Origin: a virus
Virus record (IMG/VR): IMGVR_UViG_3300043411_000610
Location: 1 to 64,000 of that record
Length of the DNA: 64,000 nucleotides
Direction: 5' to 3' (one strand)
A program made the translations under genes and the position numbers. The first letter of the stretch is position 1. Each line of letters starts with the position of its first letter. Of the stretch, positions 1 through 9,237 are shown piece by piece. Below the pieces are notes generated by a model that saw only the letters and a program-made list of their open reading frames with translations, searched no databases and was not told the origin of the DNA.

Positions 1-90
1 TTGTTGGTGCTATAGTGGTTGTTGGTGCTATAGTGGTTGTTGGTGCTATAGTGGTTGTTGGTGCTATAGTGGTTGTTGGTGCTATAGTGG
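1..90 (-). repeat. 18-bp tandem repeat, five perfect copies, cut by the window edge
   Basis: Five identical 18-bp units run from base 1 to 90, with a diverged sixth at 91-111. On the minus strand they encode a repeated Thr-rich hexapeptide (PTTTIA) in the tail protein that starts at 586. The array continues outside the window, so the copy number is unknown. The unit is a multiple of 3, so copy changes would keep the frame. Confidence 0.95.
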
Positions 91-586
91 TTGTTGGTGG
101 CAGTGTAGTGGTGCTAGTAGATGTAGGCTCGACCACATACAGGTCTAAAACGGTTGAATTACTATTGATTATATTACATGCACACGATACCGAGACATAA
201 TATGTTCCAACATCGGAAACCGTAAAATCTGGAATATTATATGCAGAGGTAGATTCGGCCAGAACCACATTGTCATGATACCATGTATAATTCAATGCGG
301 CTGCTCCTTCAGTTAATACCGATAGTGTTATATCACTGTTTTCAAATATCGAAGATGAAGGTGTGAAATACGTGATGTCCACAATATCTTGACATAATTC
401 ACATCCTTGAATGGTTGCCAGTCCATTAATTGTATAATTATTTTTGAAAATATATGATGATGCAGGAACAACCCCGGTATACGATGCAAGTGATTCAACT
501 AGAAATTTCTTTTTTCGTCCATTGACAGTCATTATCACATACTTTCCTAAGTATGGTTCAAATTCATCATTTCCAGTTATATACAT
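1..586 (-). CDS. Ig-like tail/adhesin protein with Thr-rich repeat (partial)
   Basis: The ATG is at 586, one base after the stop of the next upstream gene (588), and the frame is open to the window edge (about 195 residues seen). Residues about 75-145 have the pattern of an immunoglobulin-like domain: an N-Y-T-W-Y strand, then D-V-G-T-Y-Y-V-S. After it comes a Thr/Pro linker built from the PTTTIA repeat, as in surface-exposed linkers of tail and capsid adhesins. It is the last visible gene of a minus-strand structural run. The function is inferred from fold and context. Confidence 0.75.
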   Translation of the reverse strand, partial: MYITGNDEFEPYLGKYVIMTVNGRKKKFLVESLASYTGVVPASSYIFKNNYTINGLATIQGCELCQDIVDITYFTPSSSIFENSDITLSVLTEGAAALNYTWYHDNVVLAESTSAYNIPDFTVSDVGTYYVSVSCACNIINSNSTVLDLYVVEPTSTSTTTLPPTTTIAPTTTIAPTTTIAPTTTIAPTTTIAPT

Positions 587-587
587 A

Positions 588-2279
588 TTATTCTAATATA
601 AAATTTGTCTCGTATTCGATCTCAATCACAACCCCACCAAATACTGGTGAAATCAATGAATAATCTGAATCACTTTGATTTGCCATACTTATTCCAGTTC
701 CAGCAGTAATAACCGGATTTTCTCCAACCGAATTAACAAAACCAGTGCCTCCTTTACCTCTATATCCATATCTAGTTCCACCTCTATAGCCACCACCACC
801 AGCCGCAGATTCATTATTTGCATTTCGTGATCCCGCCGCATTGATACCAGACATCGTGAGAGACCCACCTGAAGTATTTGCATTAGTCGAATTTCCAGGT
901 AATCCATTTGCAAACATTGCACTTGGAGTCGCATCTTCATCAGCAACTGCCCCACCGCCACCGCCAGCAATAACTAAGGCTCTATTGTAGGCCGTATTGG
1001 TCAATGCCGCAGAACCTTCAAAAACACCTGCAAGACCTCCACCTATTGCAATCTGTCCGGTAATACCTGCACCACCAAATTTATTAACTGCAATTGAATA
1101 TACAGTGTTCTCCAACACATCAAATTCTGCATAGGTATAACCACCGCCACCACCATATGATTTGGGATCTCCAGGTGCAACAGGTGAATGGTCTCCACTT
1201 CCATTACAACCCCAGGCTTTTACATACATACGTTTTCCGCCTGTAGGAATAACAAAGTTCTGACTGGACAAAAATACATGTTTAGTATTATCTTTGACGA
1301 CCGAATCACATTCAAGTAACACATATTTACTACCGATCTTACAATCATCAGTAGTATATAGATTGTTTACATCTATCGAATCGTAACAAGAAGAACATTC
1401 AGTGTTTAGACAGATGTTACGTGAACAATCAGGTATATATGACCATTTAGTGTCATATTTGTAGCAAAATGATCCTATTACTGCTTCGTATATATTTTTG
1501 GTATTGAACCGTGCTAATACGTTTCCAGGTATTGTATTGACTCCCAGTTCAGATAGAGCCGTATATTCATCTTTAACCAAACCATATTGTTGTAATAACG
1601 ACCAGATGGACAACAAATTTGTATAATCTATGGTTGTCAGAACAGATGACGAAATAACATTTTTATGGATAGAACAAGATGAGATTAGCACATCTAAATC
1701 TGATGCGGCTTCTACCTGAGTTTTTATGAACAATCTGGTTAAAATAGTTTTGACTGACGAAATTATGGTTTTTACTATATTATCTAATACGATAAATCGT
1801 TGAATATTTTTGGTTGATATACCATATGTAGAAGATAGTGCATCTAATGTTTCGGTCGATACTTTTTCTAACAAGGTATTAGCCAATAAACTATCTGAAT
1901 AAGATTTTACAACAAATTGAATTTTATAAATTTGATTTGTTGGAATGTCTGAAAAATTTAGGTTTAACCAATTTTCTATATCTTGATAGTTGGCAACTAC
2001 CGAAAAACTTAGGGGATACACCAATGTAACGGGTGTCAGCCAATAATCCTTTAGGTTGTAAACCAGATTTGAGGTATTAATATAATCCGAACTTACGGAT
2101 TGAACAGCCGATGTAAAATTAGATAGCCTTGCACTTAGGTCCGAAATGTTGGTAAACAACTGTTCATATGTAGGTCTGGCATTATCATATATACATGTTC
2201 TGACATCCAGATCAGAAAAGTTTTGATTTAATTCTGAACGGGAATTACCCAGTAAATTATATGAATCAATTTGTGTCAC
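588..2279 (-). CDS. tail fibre-like protein with C-terminal glycine-rich domain
   Basis: A GTG start at 2279 overlaps the upstream stop by one base (TAGTG). The product has 563 residues. Residues about 5-115 resemble the N-terminus of the next upstream gene product (a shared x-N-x-N-F-x-x-L-D motif, then W-L-x-P-x-T-x-V-Y-P about 80 residues later), so the two are paralogous. Cys-rich segments lie near 285-305. Residues about 355-545 form a glycine-rich domain with GGGGG runs, like those of phage adhesin tips and of the Gly-rich domain in ALK-type receptors. Likely a distal tail fibre or receptor-binding protein; not matched to a named gene. Confidence 0.7.
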   Translation of the reverse strand: MTQIDSYNLLGNSRSELNQNFSDLDVRTCIYDNARPTYEQLFTNISDLSARLSNFTSAVQSVSSDYINTSNLVYNLKDYWLTPVTLVYPLSFSVVANYQDIENWLNLNFSDIPTNQIYKIQFVVKSYSDSLLANTLLEKVSTETLDALSSTYGISTKNIQRFIVLDNIVKTIISSVKTILTRLFIKTQVEAASDLDVLISSCSIHKNVISSSVLTTIDYTNLLSIWSLLQQYGLVKDEYTALSELGVNTIPGNVLARFNTKNIYEAVIGSFCYKYDTKWSYIPDCSRNICLNTECSSCYDSIDVNNLYTTDDCKIGSKYVLLECDSVVKDNTKHVFLSSQNFVIPTGGKRMYVKAWGCNGSGDHSPVAPGDPKSYGGGGGYTYAEFDVLENTVYSIAVNKFGGAGITGQIAIGGGLAGVFEGSAALTNTAYNRALVIAGGGGGAVADEDATPSAMFANGLPGNSTNANTSGGSLTMSGINAAGSRNANNESAAGGGGYRGGTRYGYRGKGGTGFVNSVGENPVITAGTGISMANQSDSDYSLISPVFGGVVIEIEYETNFILE

Positions 2280-2956
2280 TAGTATATTTTGGTTCCATTA
2301 TCCCATTCAAGTGCAGGAGTCACTTCAAATTTAATTCCGGTGAAAGTATTGATAAATTGGTCTGGGACCGATAATTCTAAATTGAAGGTCCCACAATCCA
2401 CATCCTTCGTTATTGTTCGTCTGATGGTTGGTTTACTAATACAGGTGCAAGTGTATGTAAATGACACTGTTTGTTTACCAATACCCTTAGAATCCGAGAC
2501 CTTTCTATCAATCGAATAATATTCAGGTGAAAAGATGTATAGTTGTTGCCCCACAATATAATTAAAGCACCCGCCCCCTTGAACAGGGAAGTTCTCGTTT
2601 AACCATGCTTTTATGGTAGAAATATCAGTATTACCAGTAAATGGATACGGATAAACCATAGTAATAGGTTTCAACCAGAAAGAAGACAGTTCGTTCACTA
2701 CAGATGTGGTTTCTGCCCAACATGCAGAATTTGATTGGAACAAGGTTAGAGCATCAAGTAATGTGCTAGATGTGCCTGAAAAATATGTATATGCAGGAAG
2801 CCATTTATTGGTTACATCATATTCATAGTTACAAAGTTGGATGTCTAATTGACGAAAATTATAATTTATAGATGAAAGTGAGCCCCCAATATCTTCGCCC
2901 TCCAATATAGGGTATACAAATGAGCAACTAGAGTCCGGTTTACATATTTCTTTCAT
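2279..2956 (-). CDS. tail fibre-associated structural protein, paralogue of its neighbour
   Basis: 225 residues with an ATG start at 2956. A TAAATA late-promoter-like element lies 7 nt upstream of the start. The first about 120 residues share order and motifs with the 563-residue neighbour (S-I-N-Y-N-F-R-Q-L-D, then W-L-K-P-I-T-M-V-Y-P). The C-terminal half has paired cysteines. It may be an attachment subunit for the same fibre. The role is inferred from paralogy and location. Confidence 0.65.
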   Translation of the reverse strand: MKEICKPDSSCSFVYPILEGEDIGGSLSSINYNFRQLDIQLCNYEYDVTNKWLPAYTYFSGTSSTLLDALTLFQSNSACWAETTSVVNELSSFWLKPITMVYPYPFTGNTDISTIKAWLNENFPVQGGGCFNYIVGQQLYIFSPEYYSIDRKVSDSKGIGKQTVSFTYTCTCISKPTIRRTITKDVDCGTFNLELSVPDQFINTFTGIKFEVTPALEWDNGTKIY

Positions 2957-2963
2957 TCTGCTT

Positions 2964-2969
2964 TATTTA
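2964..2969 (-). promoter_or_regulatory. T4-late-like promoter element (TAAATA)
   Basis: TAAATA lies 7 nt before the ATG at 2956. It resembles the T4 late -10 element TATAAATA and drives a structural gene. Confidence 0.5.
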
Positions 2970-2984
2970 ATTTTCAAAAAGTCG

Positions 2985-3013
2985 TTGACAAGCGAATTTT
3001 AGTGCGCTAATAT
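2985..3013 (+). promoter_or_regulatory. sigma70-like promoter
   Basis: TTGACA at 2985-2990, a 17-bp spacer, then TAATAT at 3008-3013. The expected transcript start is about 3020, right at the ATG of a short leader ORF at 3021. Confidence 0.8.
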
Positions 3014-3020
3014 ATGGCCT

Positions 3021-3056
3021 ATGAAAACACTAATCACACTACTCAATACATTATAA
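3021..3056 (+). CDS. leaderless 11-residue leader peptide (MKTLITLLNTL)
   Basis: The ATG at 3021 lies 7 nt after the -10 hexamer, so the transcript should begin at or next to it. Its TAA overlaps the ATG of the following ORF (TAATG at 3054-3058), a layout typical of translational coupling. The peptide is too short for homology. The call rests on geometry. Confidence 0.45.
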   Translation: MKTLITLLNTL

Positions 3057-3244
3057 TGAGCATCTATATGGTATCATGTTTTAATACTCAGGGCGAACTA
3101 GAAGGTTATGTTGTTCCCGAAGCAGTATATGTTTACATCAAACAACTTGAAGGTTATGTTGAAGAACCACATAACTCCTGTTTGTTGGATGCATATTATT
3201 TTAGATTTAGTGACGGTATCAACAACTTGAAAGACAGGAACTAA
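3056..3244 (+). CDS. small protein of unknown function
   Basis: 62 residues from the ATG at 3056. An upstream in-frame ATG at 3014 abuts the -10 box and would not be transcribed. It contains a short internal echo (E-G-Y-V about 20 residues apart). Its 3' end overlaps the convergent giant tail gene by 26 nt. No family recognised. The promoter and coupled leader support expression. Confidence 0.55.
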   Translation: MSIYMVSCFNTQGELEGYVVPEAVYVYIKQLEGYVEEPHNSCLLDAYYFRFSDGINNLKDRN

Positions 3245-6200
3245 ATGTATGGGACGGAACAAATGAACAGTTATTTTGAAGGTATTCCCAAGTATAACCA
3301 AATTTATTTTCACATTCCATTTGTTCCCATGTGACTGGCCAGATACAATTGCATCCCATTTTATCCCATGTCCATGTGATTGGCATATGGTTTCGTTCAT
3401 AACCACCACCATATGCGGTTTCCCAGGTGATGGCAGACAGGGTGTTATCAAATCTTGCTGAACGGGATTCCAATTCTCTCCAGGAAAGCGGTCGTCTGTT
3501 ATTAGAAATATTCTGTGGTTTACCAATCGTATGATATTTCCATGTCCATTCAAAAGGATTATCATTGACTCTGCTTATACGGACTTCAACCATTTGACGT
3601 AAAAGATCTAGATCAGTCCACAAGTTTTTTATACTTCTGTTGATTGTTTCATACGAAATTAGTTCATTTATACCAAGTGCAGCATATGACGAACTGGTCA
3701 ATAATATTTCAGAACTTTCTATCGGTGAAATATAATGATTGATAAACTGATCAAATTCATCAACATTGATCACAAATTTATGTGTTAGGGAGGTCGCAAA
3801 TGATAGTAGATTGTTATGGAATTTTATAAACGAATCATTGTAGACAAAATCCGTAACAGGTTCATCCTCGTTGATCAACATTGATTCTAATGTAGAAACC
3901 TCATTAGATTGATCGCCAATGCTTAATTTTTGAGGATAATCAATCAATTTGATTATCGAAAAATCATTAACCGCATAAATTTCGGTCTGATCAAAATATA
4001 ATCTTGATATCGGAAATACGGTGTTCCAGACATTGATGAACGTCTGGTTGGCCGCATATACATATACCGAATTATTTGCCAGCACATGAATAAAATCATT
4101 ATGAACATATAATTTATGCCCTGCGGTTGCTACCATAGTTGAGACATAATTATAACTATCATCAAATATCATTATATTACCTAAGTTAGTTAATACATAA
4201 ATCAAATTCGATGATTTTGAAACTGACACCGGATAATCTGAGGTGGTCCATCCAGTATATGTGATTTCATTTGTCCAATTCAGATAATTATTGTAGATTT
4301 TGATATTTCTACTGTCAGAATCAACTACGTATATAAGTTGCCCATCAGTATATAAATCCGATGGATTATTTAAATGTGTTTTACTTCCGGTTTCTCCGGT
4401 TCCTCCCCAATAATGTGTGAGCGAAATATTATACTCCACATCTACATCAAAAACCAATATGTTCTTTTTGTCTTTATCTAGAACAACTAGTTTATCCGTT
4501 TCTTCTACATATACCACATGTGTTGGGTTGATAAATTTTTCACCCTCTGTTATATGAGAAGTCGAATTTAGTAGTTCGACAGTCTGATTGTTTTGTCTAA
4601 ATTCGATAGTGCCACCATTGATTAGCACCATTTGATTACCCATTAGAATAAAATCGGTTAATGATACGAATTCATTAGTATAGTATTTTTCTACAGGTGG
4701 AGTTTCATAGTGCCATGTAAGTTTACCCTCTTTTTCACCTAACCACCCAACAATATACTTCGGAACATTAATATCCCATGCATATGATAATGATGAAAGA
4801 GTTTCAAAATTAGTATATAATCTACTAAGTTTCTGATTAATACTAGTGTTATACTGCCATTCATTTGGCTTGATCAACACGTCTTCCAATGTATATGGTA
4901 ATGTAAGTTCGTCTGGGAATTGTCGATTAATTTGTGAATCATATTGATCAATATCGTTCTTGATCACAAAGAAGTCGGTCCATGTATGGCTAATTGTATC
5001 TATTCCTATTGCACTAACAGAAATATTATATGTTCCTTCAGATGCATATGATGCGGTCATAACATCAGTATAGGTTAAACCTGTTGTTATGTGACCTGCA
5101 CCATCATCAAAGCGAAAACTGGTGAACGGCACCGGGAATTCCGTAGTGTTGTTATAAACAGAAATTAATTGATTTGTAGTATATGTATGATGGGGTGTCC
5201 AGATTTCTATATCAGGTCCATCATATGCAGATATGGAAATCATATTGGACGTAAACGGTTGAACCACTGTGCAAGAAGGACCGTCAGTAATATATTTTGT
5301 GATATTACCGGTGACAAAGAAATTATATGTATTATAAGTATTATTTTTAACCGAAAAGAAATTGGACGGATCAGTAGAAAAAATAACTTGTTCAGAATGA
5401 GTATCAGTAAATTCAGTGGATGCCGAATAAAAAGTTTGTCCAGTTGTTTGTAGAACATATGTCAGAGTCCCATCAACTGTTATTCCATCATATGGAAAAT
5501 TCAGAGTGATAAGGGGCTTATTAGTCGAATCGTTTCGAACATTGATCAATGTCTCACTTATGTCCAAATATGCGGTCAAGGATGGGAATGGAACAACGGA
5601 CATATGTTGATGGAACACATCGGCATCAGTAGAACTCACATAATTATAAACCGTGAGACCGTTTTCTATAGGAAAGACCGAATTATGTGCAGTTATAGAC
5701 ACAACACCTGTTGCAGATACATCGTTATAAACTACCGGTATAGTTATTTCATTGGAAACCGAAGACACTTGTTTTGTCCCAATTTGGTAATAATAGCTGT
5801 CAAATCCACCGAACGTTGAGAGAACAACATTTGTTGGGCATCCTGATAAACCAGTTAGTCCATTACTGTTTAGATATGATAGATTATAATAATCATATTC
5901 CAGTTTTTCAGCAGGAAACATATTATATTCAGGAAACGATATATAATCTAGTGTAGAATATGAACTAGGAAGAATATTGATACACAGTTTGTCCGTAAAA
6001 TTGTAGTATTCAAAATTACCAGAATTAGGCTTGGCAGACAGTGCTGAAACTTCTATACAATAACTGGATGCCAGTGCAAAAACTACACTTGTAGAAACCA
6101 GATGTGTGTTGCCCGGAATATTCCATATTATTTTGGATGTGTCTATTTGGGCAAAATCACTGGAAATAAGGGCGGTTGTTGCCGATAGATTATTGATGGT

Positions 6201-8507
6201 AAAAAATTTAGTATTTTTATCTTTAGACGAGACGGTGCTTCCATCAGTAGCAGACAACACAAAATAGATATTATGGTTTTTAGGATATTGTCGAACAGGA
6301 ATGGTTATACTATCAGAAATATTATAACTACTGGATGTCACATCATCTGATTTAGGACCAGTTGCATTGGCAAATACGTTAAAGATTATTTTCTGTGGAT
6401 TTGATGCTGCCCGATCTACTTCAAAATTTCCATTGATAGTATTAGTATTAGATGTAGATGGATAATATACGTTTTCATATAAATTTGATGACAGATCGGT
6501 TGATTGTAAACTGAATTCACCTCTAGGATCATTATTCGTTTCTTTCCAAAGGATAGACCCTCTTGCAGGTGCAGGATATTCCAAATTATTTTTTATAAAG
6601 AACGAACTAATGGTGGCCGTCGTAGAAGGGTTAAAATCATCCCAATCGGTTTTCAAACCTAATGATAAGTTATTGAATACTGATGATGGGGGATGCCATA
6701 TGGTGGAGGCAGATAGTTCAAATTCTGATGAATAGAATGTAATTTTAGTATTATCTACACCCAAATTGTTTACGATAATTGATAAATTGTTAGCAGGTGT
6801 TGGAACCCCAATAGATAATTCTACAGGTGGTAGTTGAGTCAGATGATTTGGATCATCCACATCATATATCAAATCATCTACCGTGCTATAGTCATATATC
6901 TGAATATTATCACTCGGAACTACATCCCATGTAACATTTTCATCCGAATCAAAGTTTGGATATATAGTGCCTTGGACCAAACACCAGTTATCGGTCAATT
7001 GTGTTATCTGTAAATTGGAAGACGCTTTTTCTCTATTCAATATGAATGAATATGGTTGCATATACCACAAATCATCTTTAACTGAGCTTATTTGATGAGT
7101 TACGGTAAATGAGTTTGCAATTCCATTGTTAATAAATTTGATGTGTGCAGATGCAGGAAACCATTGGCTATGAATATATTTTTGATCAGATCCTAGATCA
7201 ATAGCAGACAACGAAGTATCATTGTTTTCTTCAAAAAATCTTTGTCTAACTACTTTACCAGTCTCTAAAATAGGAAATTCTAATTGGCCAAAGTTATCAA
7301 CCATGACCGCCGATACATTAAACGAAGATGATTGATATTGAACTGATTGAAATTCGGGGTTAAAGAAAATAGTGAATGTCTCCTGTTCAGGACTCCCATT
7401 ATTATAATCGGTAAAGAATCTATAATTATATAGATAAGGCGCTTCTTCGGTTGAAAGCTGATAATAATTGGTTTGTTCGCTTGCTGAAACACCATGTTTG
7501 AACAATGAACCTGTGCTTTTTATATACGGTAGTGCAGATGCTTGATATGACACCACATAATTTTCACCGTTCGGCACAAAATAACCGGTATTGAGTGTCA
7601 AACTGAGTTTGGCATTAACCGAATCCAATTTTGCAGATTGAACAATGGGCGTGGCCAATCCCTCTACATTGATTCCTGACAAAAAGTGCGTAGCACCCAC
7701 AGTGTTACCATAACACATATTATAATCTATTGCATCTTCTAACGATGCAGCAGAAACTGTGAAAGTTAGTTGAAAAGACTCAGGAACAATACCCTTGGAA
7801 TACGGTGTGGTTGCAGGAATCAGTTGGTTTACCAATGGTATAGAAGTCGAATTATTATTTTGTGTTTTTAATACAAAATTATTCCTACTAGCAGATACGT
7901 ATGCATCAGGATACATATCATACCCAACGGACCCTGGACCAGTATAGGTATGATTATGAAATTTGATTTCTGCACCTTGTGAAGAATATAAGTCAGTTAG
8001 ATATGAATTGTCTAACGAATTATATAAATCACTGGAATTTGATTCTGATTCAGCCGCAGATAGGGCAAAAAAACCACCTGAAACATTAAATTGTTTGTCC
8101 CCAACTTTAGTTAGTATCGGATACGGTCCTGATGGATATACGGTGATTGCAGATGTTCCACCCTTGAATGTAAGACCTAGATAATGATTAGGATATGCTG
8201 ATGTTTCAGAAAATAGTGGAAACGTGTCTGGAATATCAATAAAATTTCCAGGTTGAACATATTTTGTTGAATAATCCGTATCATATAAACTCGATAAACT
8301 GGTCGAGTTTAAAAGCAGAGGTTCAGCACCAACTTGATTAAGGTATAATGACGACCAGTTCAAAACTGGAATTTCATAGTCCCATATTTTATGTTTATAT
8401 CTTATACCAAATCTAGCGGATGATTCTGGTGCAACAGTATTGTCTAGGAATATCCCTATTTTTTCATAGGGAAAACTTGAGAGCGTTACAACAGAATTTA
8501 GAAGCAT
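3219..8507 (-). CDS. giant tail/adhesin protein (1762 aa) with PKD-like and beta-propeller-like regions
   Basis: The sequence is Ser/Thr/Asn/Tyr-rich, as in phage fibres and adhesins. Most of residues 1-1090 look like repeated beta-sandwich modules. About 1100-1175 resembles a PKD domain (F-D-D-G, later E-G-T-Y-N-I-S-V). About 1255-1530 carries repeated strands like NHL/beta-propeller blades (repeats around V-D-K-L-V-V-L-D and L-I-Y-V-V-D). The last about 110 residues are rich in Trp and Cys, with a recurring W-x-W or T-W-E motif. Likely a tail appendage or host-binding protein. The exact role is unknown. Confidence 0.75.
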   Translation of the reverse strand: MLLNSVVTLSSFPYEKIGIFLDNTVAPESSARFGIRYKHKIWDYEIPVLNWSSLYLNQVGAEPLLLNSTSLSSLYDTDYSTKYVQPGNFIDIPDTFPLFSETSAYPNHYLGLTFKGGTSAITVYPSGPYPILTKVGDKQFNVSGGFFALSAAESESNSSDLYNSLDNSYLTDLYSSQGAEIKFHNHTYTGPGSVGYDMYPDAYVSASRNNFVLKTQNNNSTSIPLVNQLIPATTPYSKGIVPESFQLTFTVSAASLEDAIDYNMCYGNTVGATHFLSGINVEGLATPIVQSAKLDSVNAKLSLTLNTGYFVPNGENYVVSYQASALPYIKSTGSLFKHGVSASEQTNYYQLSTEEAPYLYNYRFFTDYNNGSPEQETFTIFFNPEFQSVQYQSSSFNVSAVMVDNFGQLEFPILETGKVVRQRFFEENNDTSLSAIDLGSDQKYIHSQWFPASAHIKFINNGIANSFTVTHQISSVKDDLWYMQPYSFILNREKASSNLQITQLTDNWCLVQGTIYPNFDSDENVTWDVVPSDNIQIYDYSTVDDLIYDVDDPNHLTQLPPVELSIGVPTPANNLSIIVNNLGVDNTKITFYSSEFELSASTIWHPPSSVFNNLSLGLKTDWDDFNPSTTATISSFFIKNNLEYPAPARGSILWKETNNDPRGEFSLQSTDLSSNLYENVYYPSTSNTNTINGNFEVDRAASNPQKIIFNVFANATGPKSDDVTSSSYNISDSITIPVRQYPKNHNIYFVLSATDGSTVSSKDKNTKFFTINNLSATTALISSDFAQIDTSKIIWNIPGNTHLVSTSVVFALASSYCIEVSALSAKPNSGNFEYYNFTDKLCINILPSSYSTLDYISFPEYNMFPAEKLEYDYYNLSYLNSNGLTGLSGCPTNVVLSTFGGFDSYYYQIGTKQVSSVSNEITIPVVYNDVSATGVVSITAHNSVFPIENGLTVYNYVSSTDADVFHQHMSVVPFPSLTAYLDISETLINVRNDSTNKPLITLNFPYDGITVDGTLTYVLQTTGQTFYSASTEFTDTHSEQVIFSTDPSNFFSVKNNTYNTYNFFVTGNITKYITDGPSCTVVQPFTSNMISISAYDGPDIEIWTPHHTYTTNQLISVYNNTTEFPVPFTSFRFDDGAGHITTGLTYTDVMTASYASEGTYNISVSAIGIDTISHTWTDFFVIKNDIDQYDSQINRQFPDELTLPYTLEDVLIKPNEWQYNTSINQKLSRLYTNFETLSSLSYAWDINVPKYIVGWLGEKEGKLTWHYETPPVEKYYTNEFVSLTDFILMGNQMVLINGGTIEFRQNNQTVELLNSTSHITEGEKFINPTHVVYVEETDKLVVLDKDKKNILVFDVDVEYNISLTHYWGGTGETGSKTHLNNPSDLYTDGQLIYVVDSDSRNIKIYNNYLNWTNEITYTGWTTSDYPVSVSKSSNLIYVLTNLGNIMIFDDSYNYVSTMVATAGHKLYVHNDFIHVLANNSVYVYAANQTFINVWNTVFPISRLYFDQTEIYAVNDFSIIKLIDYPQKLSIGDQSNEVSTLESMLINEDEPVTDFVYNDSFIKFHNNLLSFATSLTHKFVINVDEFDQFINHYISPIESSEILLTSSSYAALGINELISYETINRSIKNLWTDLDLLRQMVEVRISRVNDNPFEWTWKYHTIGKPQNISNNRRPLSWRELESRSARFDNTLSAITWETAYGGGYERNHMPITWTWDKMGCNCIWPVTWEQMECENKFGYTWEYLQNNCSFVPSHTFSSCLSSC

Positions 8508-8513
8508 CCATAA

Positions 8514-8519
8514 TATTTA
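8514..8519 (-). promoter_or_regulatory. T4-late-like promoter element (TAAATA)
   Basis: TAAATA ends 6 nt before the ATG at 8507 of the giant tail gene. Confidence 0.5.
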
Positions 8520-8532
8520 ACTAGATTATTCT

Positions 8533-8554
8533 ATTGTTTCCAACAAGAAACAAT
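8533..8554 (-). terminator. hairpin, probable terminator or attenuator
   Basis: Perfect 8-bp inverted repeat (ATTGTTTC / GAAACAAT) with a 6-nt loop, lying between the accessory operon and the giant tail gene on the minus strand. The trailing T-run is weak. Confidence 0.5.
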
Positions 8555-8562
8555 GTAAATCC

Positions 8563-8718
8563 TTAACACTTCCATCGTCTGCGGGCAGCACAGCCTCTAG
8601 TATCTTTACCATCACATCCACCACTCGGTATCCATGCAGATGATCTAGCACAAAAAGATTTTTTACGTGCCCCACCTTCTGGTTGAGGGGCTTTTAGGTT
8701 CGAACCTGTTTCTCTATA
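8563..8718 (-). CDS. 51-codon in-frame extension behind a TGA stop, Cys/Arg-rich (possible readthrough)
   Basis: This frame continues directly after the TGA (8719-8721) of the SLOG gene and ends at TAA 8563-8565. It has no ATG, GTG, TTG or CTG in frame. The peptide contains R-K-K-S-F-C-A-R and ends R-R-R-W-K-C. From memory this resembles the C-terminal pattern (K-S-F-C-A-R ... W-x-C) of small proteins in many marine and T4-like phages. Either the TGA is read through, or an unusual start codon is used, or it is a remnant whose start was lost. Confidence 0.45.
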   Translation of the reverse strand, partial: YRETGSNLKAPQPEGGARKKSFCARSSAWIPSGGCDGKDTRGCAARRRWKC

Positions 8719-9237
8719 TCAGAATATATCTTGATTATCAATCACTGATTTTAACTTTGAAATATCGTTTTCCAGTGCTAGATTGAAGATTGGAATTCTA
8801 AAATCTTTTGCCATTCTGATTCCCTGTCCAGTGCCACCTTTTTCTTTACCACCGGGTGTCCAACAAATAACAAATTCAGGAACAACTATACACTTAGGAC
8901 CAAGTATGATGTGGCTATTACGGGCCATCAGTTTTTTACCAGATTCGGTCAATCTATCCCATTTTGGATGATATTTTTCTGCCAATTTTAGTGCAGTATT
9001 TGAAAATCCATACAAAGGCGATTTATTATCATTATAATTAGGCCACGGCAAATATATTTCCTTGTCTCCACCATATAGATCAAAATATTTTTCAAACATT
9101 TGATCCGCACCCGATGCTCCACCAGAACGTAGAGTATAACCCGAATTAACTAGTTTATAACACAACGATTTGATCAGTGGTTCAACAGCAGAAGGTGTTA
9201 CTCTTGATCCTATTCCTGTAAAATATTTTTTAATCAT
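8719..9237 (-). CDS. SLOG/DprA-like Rossmann-fold nucleotide-binding protein
   Basis: 172 residues. The N-terminus has the SLOG pattern: F-T-G-I-G-S-R near residue 6, then R-S-G-G-A-S-G-A-D near 37-45, followed by an aromatic Y-L-P-W-P motif. SLOG proteins bind nucleotides or nucleotide-derived signals, and the phage copies are uncharacterised. The start overlaps the PheRS stop by ATGA, which suggests coupling. A 51-codon open extension follows its TGA. Confidence 0.75.
   Translation of the reverse strand: MIKKYFTGIGSRVTPSAVEPLIKSLCYKLVNSGYTLRSGGASGADQMFEKYFDLYGGDKEIYLPWPNYNDNKSPLYGFSNTALKLAEKYHPKWDRLTESGKKLMARNSHIILGPKCIVVPEFVICWTPGGKEKGGTGQGIRMAKDFRIPIFNLALENDISKLKSVIDNQDIF

Noticed and set aside
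15-200. Plus-strand frame with a Val/Gly-rich repeat (V-V-V-G-A-I)
   Set aside because: It is the reverse of the 18-bp repeat that codes for the Thr-rich linker on the minus strand, has no promoter, and the minus-strand frame carries an Ig-like domain.
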